Assembly (NCBI GenBank): GCA_004329165.1
Contig: CM014729.1
Location: forward strand, 10,795,019 to 10,859,018
Direction of reading: 5' to 3'
DNA from: Spatholobus suberectus
Taxonomy: Eukaryota > Streptophyta > Magnoliopsida > Fabales > Fabaceae
Length of the DNA stretch: 64,000 bases
This document shows positions 59,330-64,000 of the stretch, in pieces. The notes below the pieces were generated by a model, which was given only the letters and a program-made list of their open reading frames with translations, searched no databases and had not been told where the DNA came from. The position numbers and the translations under genes were made by a program. Numbering within the stretch: the first letter of the stretch is position 1; each line of letters starts with the position of its first letter.

Positions 59330-59789
59330 GTTTTAAGTAGGGATGACAATGAGTAGAATCTGAGTAAGGTACTATAATATCTGCCCCTATATATGCGTTT
59401 GAAAAAAATTCCTGTATTCGCGCGGATAACAACTTTAATCCCCATCCCCGTACCTGCTACCCGCACTTTACTTAAGTGTAGAACCATGGAAAAAAAATTT
59501 TGGGATCTTAGGCGAAATTTCTATTCAAAATTTAATTTAATACAGTTTGACAAATCTCATTTTATTTTTATAATTAATTTTTTTTAATATTTCACTTTCA
59601 ATATATAAAAGAAAATTCATTTAATCCATCCTTTAAACATAGTTAATAACAAATAAAATTTGAATAATTTTACTTTTAAAAAACCTACATTTAACAATAA
59701 GAATAATTACAAGTATTTTCAATAATATTTTGGAAGCAATGCGTACATTTGAAAAAGAATATAATCTTTTGATATAATTTATTTTTAAT

Positions 59790-59995
59790 GGAGTATAAAT
59801 TATTTTTGAAATTTAATTCATATATAATTGTAGTGCAAAACTTTTTTACACAGACGTCTAATAAAATTTAATTATTTCATCATATTATCCCATTCATTAA
59901 TATGATGCAGCAATATGATGAATTTTTAGCTTGCATATATGTATAAAAAAAAAAGTTTTACACTAACAATGCATATAAATTAAACTCTTATTTTT
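59790..59995. mobile_element. MITE-like insert inside the hAT element
   Basis: Contains CATATTATCCCATTCATTAA and ends in ATAAATTAAACTC, closely resembling the 40970-41140 element (ACATTATCCTATTCATTATA, AATTAAACTC). The left end is diverged (GAGTATAAATT). It lies wholly within the hAT element, so it inserted afterwards or was carried along. Confidence 0.5.
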
Positions 59996-60089
59996 GTTTA
60001 TATATCTTGCAATGTTTTTTTTTTTTAATGAATCAAAATTTTTAATATTGTAATACTCACAAGAACTTATTTTTTTAATATATGACGAG

Positions 60090-60137
<48 letters not shown>
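60090..60137. repeat. (TA)n(TG)n microsatellite
   Basis: A TA run of about 15 bases followed by a TG run of about 32 bases, within the hAT element. Confidence 0.95.
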
Positions 60138-60144
<7 letters not shown>

Positions 60145-60283
60145 GCCCATCCCCATTAAATTTTGCGGGTAAATCTCGACTCTCGCCCCCATTCCCATTG
60201 AGCGGATATTTACCCTATTCATTGTGGATATCTTTTGCAGGTATCCATAAGGTTTGAGTAGAATTGTCATCCCTAGTTTTAAG

Positions 60284-61890
60284 ACAGTTTAGAGGATGCC
60301 TCAATTTTATTTTTAGTGTTTGGTTGAAAAGAAATAAAAAAGAGGAAAGGAATTTTTTAATTTTATCTCATTCTATGAAGCTCGATACTCCAAAAAGGGA
60401 AGAGGATCTATGTAGTACCCGTGTCAAACATCAATACTCAAATACTTCTGGATATGTATCGAAAAGTATCCTTTTTTATTTATTTATATGTTTTTAAATT
60501 TTTTTGTAGGATACAGTTGGAATACAGCTCGAATACTTCCGGATATGTATCCAAAAAGTATTCGATTTTTTTTTTATATATTTTTCTAAAGAGAGGTTTT
60601 CCACGTGTTGAGAGAAAAAAGTATATGAAGAATTCTCAATTTTCTCTTGCACAGGTGACTTTGTTCTTTTGATTCTATTGAGGATAGATTTGTATTAGAT
60701 CCAAAAACTTGGCAGGTGATGCATGGATCTTCTACTCCTCTGCTCCAAAAGCTTGTCTTAAAGCTTCTTTGTGCAGCCATGTTGTTCCTCATACTGTGAG
60801 AGGAATTGGAGTAATTATGAATTAATGAGAAATGATCAATGTTTCTTTCTTTACCAATAGTTATGAATTAATAAGAAATGATCAATGTCTCTTTCTTTAC
60901 CAATATTGCACATCTATATTTTCTATAAATTTTTGTTGACGTATCCCAAATGTATCGTATCCTAAATTAAAAAAAAATTGTCATATCCCTATATTCGTGT
61001 CATATTGTACCCATGTCGCACTAAGTATCTTGGCTTCATAGATCTCATTTAATTCAAAAATTTAAAGGAAAAGAGAGAAAAAAAATAAGGATTAAAATCC
61101 CCCTTTCCTTACAAACTAAACAAAGAGAATCTTCTCTTTTCTTCCCTTCTACTCTTCTCCCCTCCATTAAAATCTCTCTCATCCCTTCCCCTTTTTTTAA
61201 TCAAACACAGTGTTAAGGATAAAAGACTACAATTAGGATTAAAGACTGAATAAATGAAGAATTAAAGAAAAAAAAGAATGAACCAAGGAAAGAGGAACCA
61301 AAAAAAGAACAGTCTCAGAGAGAGGGAGCGAGAGTTGGGATTTCTCTGTGCATTGTACAAAGTTTTTGGCAGCTGTTTTACTTCTTTACTCTAAAAAGAA
61401 ATAAATAGTCCTTTTCTACCGAAAGATTTACTAAATAGATATATATAACGCCCTCTAGCTGTAAATATCACAACAGAACATGCTATTCCTTATTCAACAC
61501 AATTAAAACTTAGATAGAAAGTGTTATCCTAAAAGTGAATGCCTATAGAAGACAATGTCCAAACATGAAATTCTCAATGTAATGGGAGTGAGAAAATGAA
61601 CCAATAATGAAAGAGATCTCTTGCCTGTTTGTTGAAGCTTGAAGCAACGCAAATATGTTTTAGTAAACTTGGTCCCTCTGAATATTTGTAAACAATATGA
61701 AGAAGCACAAAATATGTATTAATGATTGCTAATCTGCAAGGAAGAGAGAAGCCTTGCTTCATGAGTCCATGTTGCAAGGTATGAAGCATAAGCCTACTGC
61801 CATACTGTATTATAACGGACAAAAACAATTTCTTGCATGAGGTTCAAATTGAAAGGAGATGCAGAAATGTGATGGACATGATAGCACTCT
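60284..61890. other. Intergenic between hAT element and TRM61
   Basis: At 60436 and 60531 the motif AATACTTC(T/C)GGATATGTATC recurs, suggesting a diverged direct repeat of about 95 bases. GTGTTTGGTTGAAAAGAAAT near 60318 and the complement of AATCAAACACAGTG near 61210 could be the ends of another TIR element, but this is weak. The last few hundred bases probably include the TRM61 3' UTR. Confidence 0.45.
60815..60906. repeat. Tandem duplication, two 46-bp units
   Basis: TTATGAATTAATGAGAAATG at 60815 and TTATGAATTAATAAGAAATG at 60861 start two nearly identical units that continue with ATCAATGT(T/C)TCTTTCTTTA. Confidence 0.9.
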
Positions 61891-63691
61891 TCATGAGAGG
61901 CATTTAAGCCTTGCAAATGTCAAATAGCCTGTGTGACCTCGAGCTTCAGCACAAGGTCTAGCCATGACAGAAGAAATAGGAGGGCTGCTGCTCAGTGCAT
62001 AGCTTCCATCAGAGCATTGTCTCTTCTTGCCAGGACGAGAACCATTAGAATCACTGCCATCCCCATGTAAACTTTCCATTTTCCCTTCCCGAACTTCATA
62101 TGTGCGTAAGAGTACCTCAAATGTCCTTATATCTTTTTACATAGGCAAACATTTACATGGGAATTCTGTCAGTCTAATAATAGTTTCAGCAAGTTGCTTA
62201 TATATAACATTAAAGAGAAAGGAAAAGCACACCAAGATAATGAAAATCAGAATATATAGAGGGGGACAGAAAGAAGGAAAACACAAAACTACCTGTGAAG
62301 TAGGTTCGGAGTGTTTCACATGATCGTTGTACTTGTTCAATACAAGGGGAGAAAGAGCACACTGTGCCATCATGTCTTAATATTTTTGCAGCTGAAGGAA
62401 TGGCAAGCCAAGGTTGAGGTAGATCCAAAAATACAGAGTCAGCCATGCCTGTAAATTCATCAGGAAACCCTTCACCCTGAATGTCCCTAACTCCCACAGT
62501 GACTAAGCTGCTTAGACCTGTCCTCTCAAAATCATCCCTACAAAGAAGAAAAAATTAAGTGAATATATGACATAGGAATGATTCAACATTCTACATAACC
62601 TTGTGAAAAAAAAAGGAGCAATGTACAGGGAAAAATTATAGACTGATTTCTAGATCCATTTTTTCCCCAGACATCCTAGAAAGCTAAATTCTGTTGAGAG
62701 GAATCCTTTCATGATCTAAGAACATAACGGAGTACTAGTATATCAAGTAGTACAGAGCAGAAGCTAGCATATTGAATTACGGAGTATCTGATCACCGAAT
62801 ATCTTGCTCACAATTTCATAAGAATAATAAAATCACAATGCAAAATTAAAACAAAAGTTTAAATTTCGTCCACAGCCAATGTAATGTTTTTATGCTACCA
62901 TCTAATTATATGTCAGCACATCATTTAAAGAGTTTGGACTTCTTGGGGAAAGGTTGTGATAGTCAAATTTCTTTTGATGAATTGACAATACATGATTGGA
63001 TGATAGTGGAAATTAAATCCATAAAAGTAAACCAGAACATGCAGGTGAAAGCTTCACACAAATGTACTAAACATCATATTATGTCAACTACAATTTCCAA
63101 AGTTTTAAAAACGGCCTGCAACCATGATTTTGGCCACAATGTTAAGGTTTTTGGACTCTTTGTAACCACACCATGACCGCGACAGCAGTTTAAAACCTTG
63201 ACAATTTCTATAGGGAAAATCACAACATTTCTTCCTTATTACCTAGCTGATACAGCCCTTTGTTCATGGAAATCAAATGTATAGACGTGTCCTGAAGGGG
63301 CAACTGCCCTTGCAAGGGAAGTAGTCAAAGATCCGCTTCCAGTTCCAGATTCAAGAACAAAGCTACCAGGAACAATCTCCAAGTACATGATAACAAAGCT
63401 AATATCTGCAATATAGAGAATCTGAGTTCTGTGGTTTAATACCAGCGTCCACAATTCTGGTGTGGGAGCTAACAAGTACACAAAACCACCCTTACTGCTG
63501 AATACTTTAGATCCAAATGGCTTTCCTATCCAGTCAGAATGTTTAAAAACACCAAAACGATTCTGCAGGACTGAACCCTCAGAGACTGTTACAGCCTTCA
63601 TGTTGTCATGCCTTTCATAAACAATAACCAAATCGCCAATACTAATTGTTCGGTTAAATGATAACTTTTTTGCAGGATGACAGGCCAACAT
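61891..63691 (-). CDS. TRM61: tRNA (adenine58-N1)-methyltransferase catalytic subunit
   Basis: Three coding exons on the minus strand, 63691-63243, 62537-62293 and 62132-61891, with consensus junctions (GCTAG/GTAATA...TTTGTAG/GGATG and CACAG/GTAGTT...AAAAAG/ATATAAG), give 311 residues. The N-terminal domain has ISIGDLVIVYERHDNMKAV and FGVFKHSDWIGKPFGSKVFS. The Rossmann methyltransferase fold has the SAM-binding LESGTGSGSLTTSLARA (about 113-129), acidic FDFHEQRA, and the motif LDLPQPWLA (about 187-195). The C-terminus is ARPCAEARGHTGYLTFARLK. TRM61 binds SAM and, with TRM6, makes 1-methyladenosine at position 58 in the tRNA T-loop in the nucleus. The start is the ATG before LACHPAKKLSFNR, because upstream codons in the same frame do not fit the family. 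The gene is intact. The match to my recollection of Arabidopsis At5g14600 is close. Confidence 0.95.
62133..62292 (-). other. TRM61 second coding intron
   Basis: A 160-bp intron between the exons encoding ...LRTYFT and DIRTFEVLLRTYEV. The donor is CAG/GTAGTT. The acceptor AAAAAG is purine-rich and weak, but the junction restores the conserved protein exactly. Confidence 0.85.
62538..63242 (-). other. TRM61 first coding intron
   Basis: A 705-bp intron between ...HEQRAVSA-R and DDFERTGLSSLVTV, with donor GCTAG/GTAATA and acceptor TTTGTAG. It is AT-rich. The plus-strand open frame at 62892-63176 falls inside it and has no recognisable domain. Confidence 0.88.
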
Positions 63692-64000
63692 CTTAGAAGT
63701 CTTCAAGTCTTTCAGCTCAGTCAAAAGGAACAATTATCTGATAACCAAAAAAGAGAGAAACCAATGACATATATGATGTGTAGTGGGAGTGTAGAATTCA
63801 AATCAAAATTAAAGACAAAATTAACTACAAACTTCTGCATTCTATTTAGTCCCAAAACTCATACAGAAAACTTGGGCATAAAACTGTTGAAAGTAAAACA
63901 GAATGATGAAAACTTGGACCTAACCTGATTTCCTGAATAAACGAGGTTAGCATCAATGAATTTTGAACTTTTCTTTGCTTTATATTATGGCCAAACTATA
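63692..64000 (-). other. TRM61 5' region, possible 5' UTR intron
   Basis: On the minus strand GAAATCAG/GTTAGGTCC near 63926 and TTTTGGTTATCAG/ATAATT near 63740 could be the donor and acceptor of a 5' UTR intron. Transcription probably begins near or beyond the right edge of the window. This is consensus-based inference only. Confidence 0.4.

Larger units (their letters stand above)
59338..60275. mobile_element. hAT-type non-autonomous element, 938 bp
   Basis: TAGGGATGACAATGAGTAGA on the left pairs with the complement of GAGTAGAATTGTCATCCCTA on the right. The perfect 8-bp duplication GTTTTAAG (59330-59337 and 60276-60283) identifies the hAT superfamily. Subterminal regions are GC-rich, with GGGTA/TACCC and CCCCATCCCC-like motifs. 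The centre is AT-rich and contains a MITE-like copy related to 40970-41140 (about 59790-59995) and a (TA)n(TG)n microsatellite. No transposase frame is present. Confidence 0.9.

Noticed and set aside
60067..60270. Minus-strand open frame with a histidine/threonine repeat
   Set aside because: The repeat is the (TG)n microsatellite and the rest is the hAT element's GC-rich subterminal sequence.
62892..63176. 94-codon plus-strand open frame
   Set aside because: Lies inside the first coding intron of TRM61 and has no recognisable domain.

Overview
This is nuclear DNA of a dicot plant, most likely a legume close to soybean. The basis is AT-rich intergenic sequence, GT-AG introns in conserved plant genes, and plant transposon families: Mutator-like (MULE), hAT, CACTA, PIF/Harbinger, Stowaway and Cassandra. 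Several repeats look legume-type, but the species is an inference and no search could be run. The sequence is gene-poor and transposon-rich.

Four protein-coding genes are convincing. A P-class PPR gene (16980-18419, +) converges on a DMP (DUF679) membrane-protein gene (21067-21699, -). An LRR receptor kinase of the HAESA/HSL1 type (53356-56761, +) has two exons and a single-base frameshift in its LRR region. The tRNA m1A58 methyltransferase catalytic subunit TRM61 (61891-63691, -) has three coding exons and its 5' UTR probably runs towards the right edge. From memory, Arabidopsis places the closest PPR gene (At5g46100) beside DMP6 (At5g46090), and HAESA (At4g28490) beside DMP7 (At4g28485). 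PPR-DMP-HAESA may therefore be an old linkage block preserved here.

The rest is mostly mobile-element debris. 1-16 kb holds a broken 3-hydroxyisobutyrate-dehydrogenase-like fragment, a MULE with a perfect 9-bp target duplication that carries a berberine-bridge-enzyme-like fragment, an LTR-retroelement-like stretch, and a decayed hAT-type transposase. 19.8-27.5 kb holds MITEs, one Stowaway nested in another, and an LTR-like fragment. 27.5-33.3 kb is comparatively quiet. 33-46.7 kb is packed with hAT, CACTA, MULE-MITE, PIF-like and Stowaway elements, local tandem duplications and microsatellites. 47.2-49.4 kb is a probable Pack-MULE containing a UDP-glycosyltransferase pseudogene, itself interrupted by a solo Cassandra LTR that carries 5S-rRNA-like sequence and is flanked by the 5-bp duplication ATTAG.

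The four genes do not form a pathway: organelle RNA processing (PPR, by family), endomembrane remodelling (DMP), peptide-hormone perception (HSL1-like) and tRNA modification (TRM61). The most notable items are the nested Pack-MULE/UGT/Cassandra structure, the BBE-carrying MULE, the near-intact but frameshifted receptor kinase with a strong 5' GC bias, and a family of 183-bp MULE-type MITEs. No wholly new biological system was recognised.
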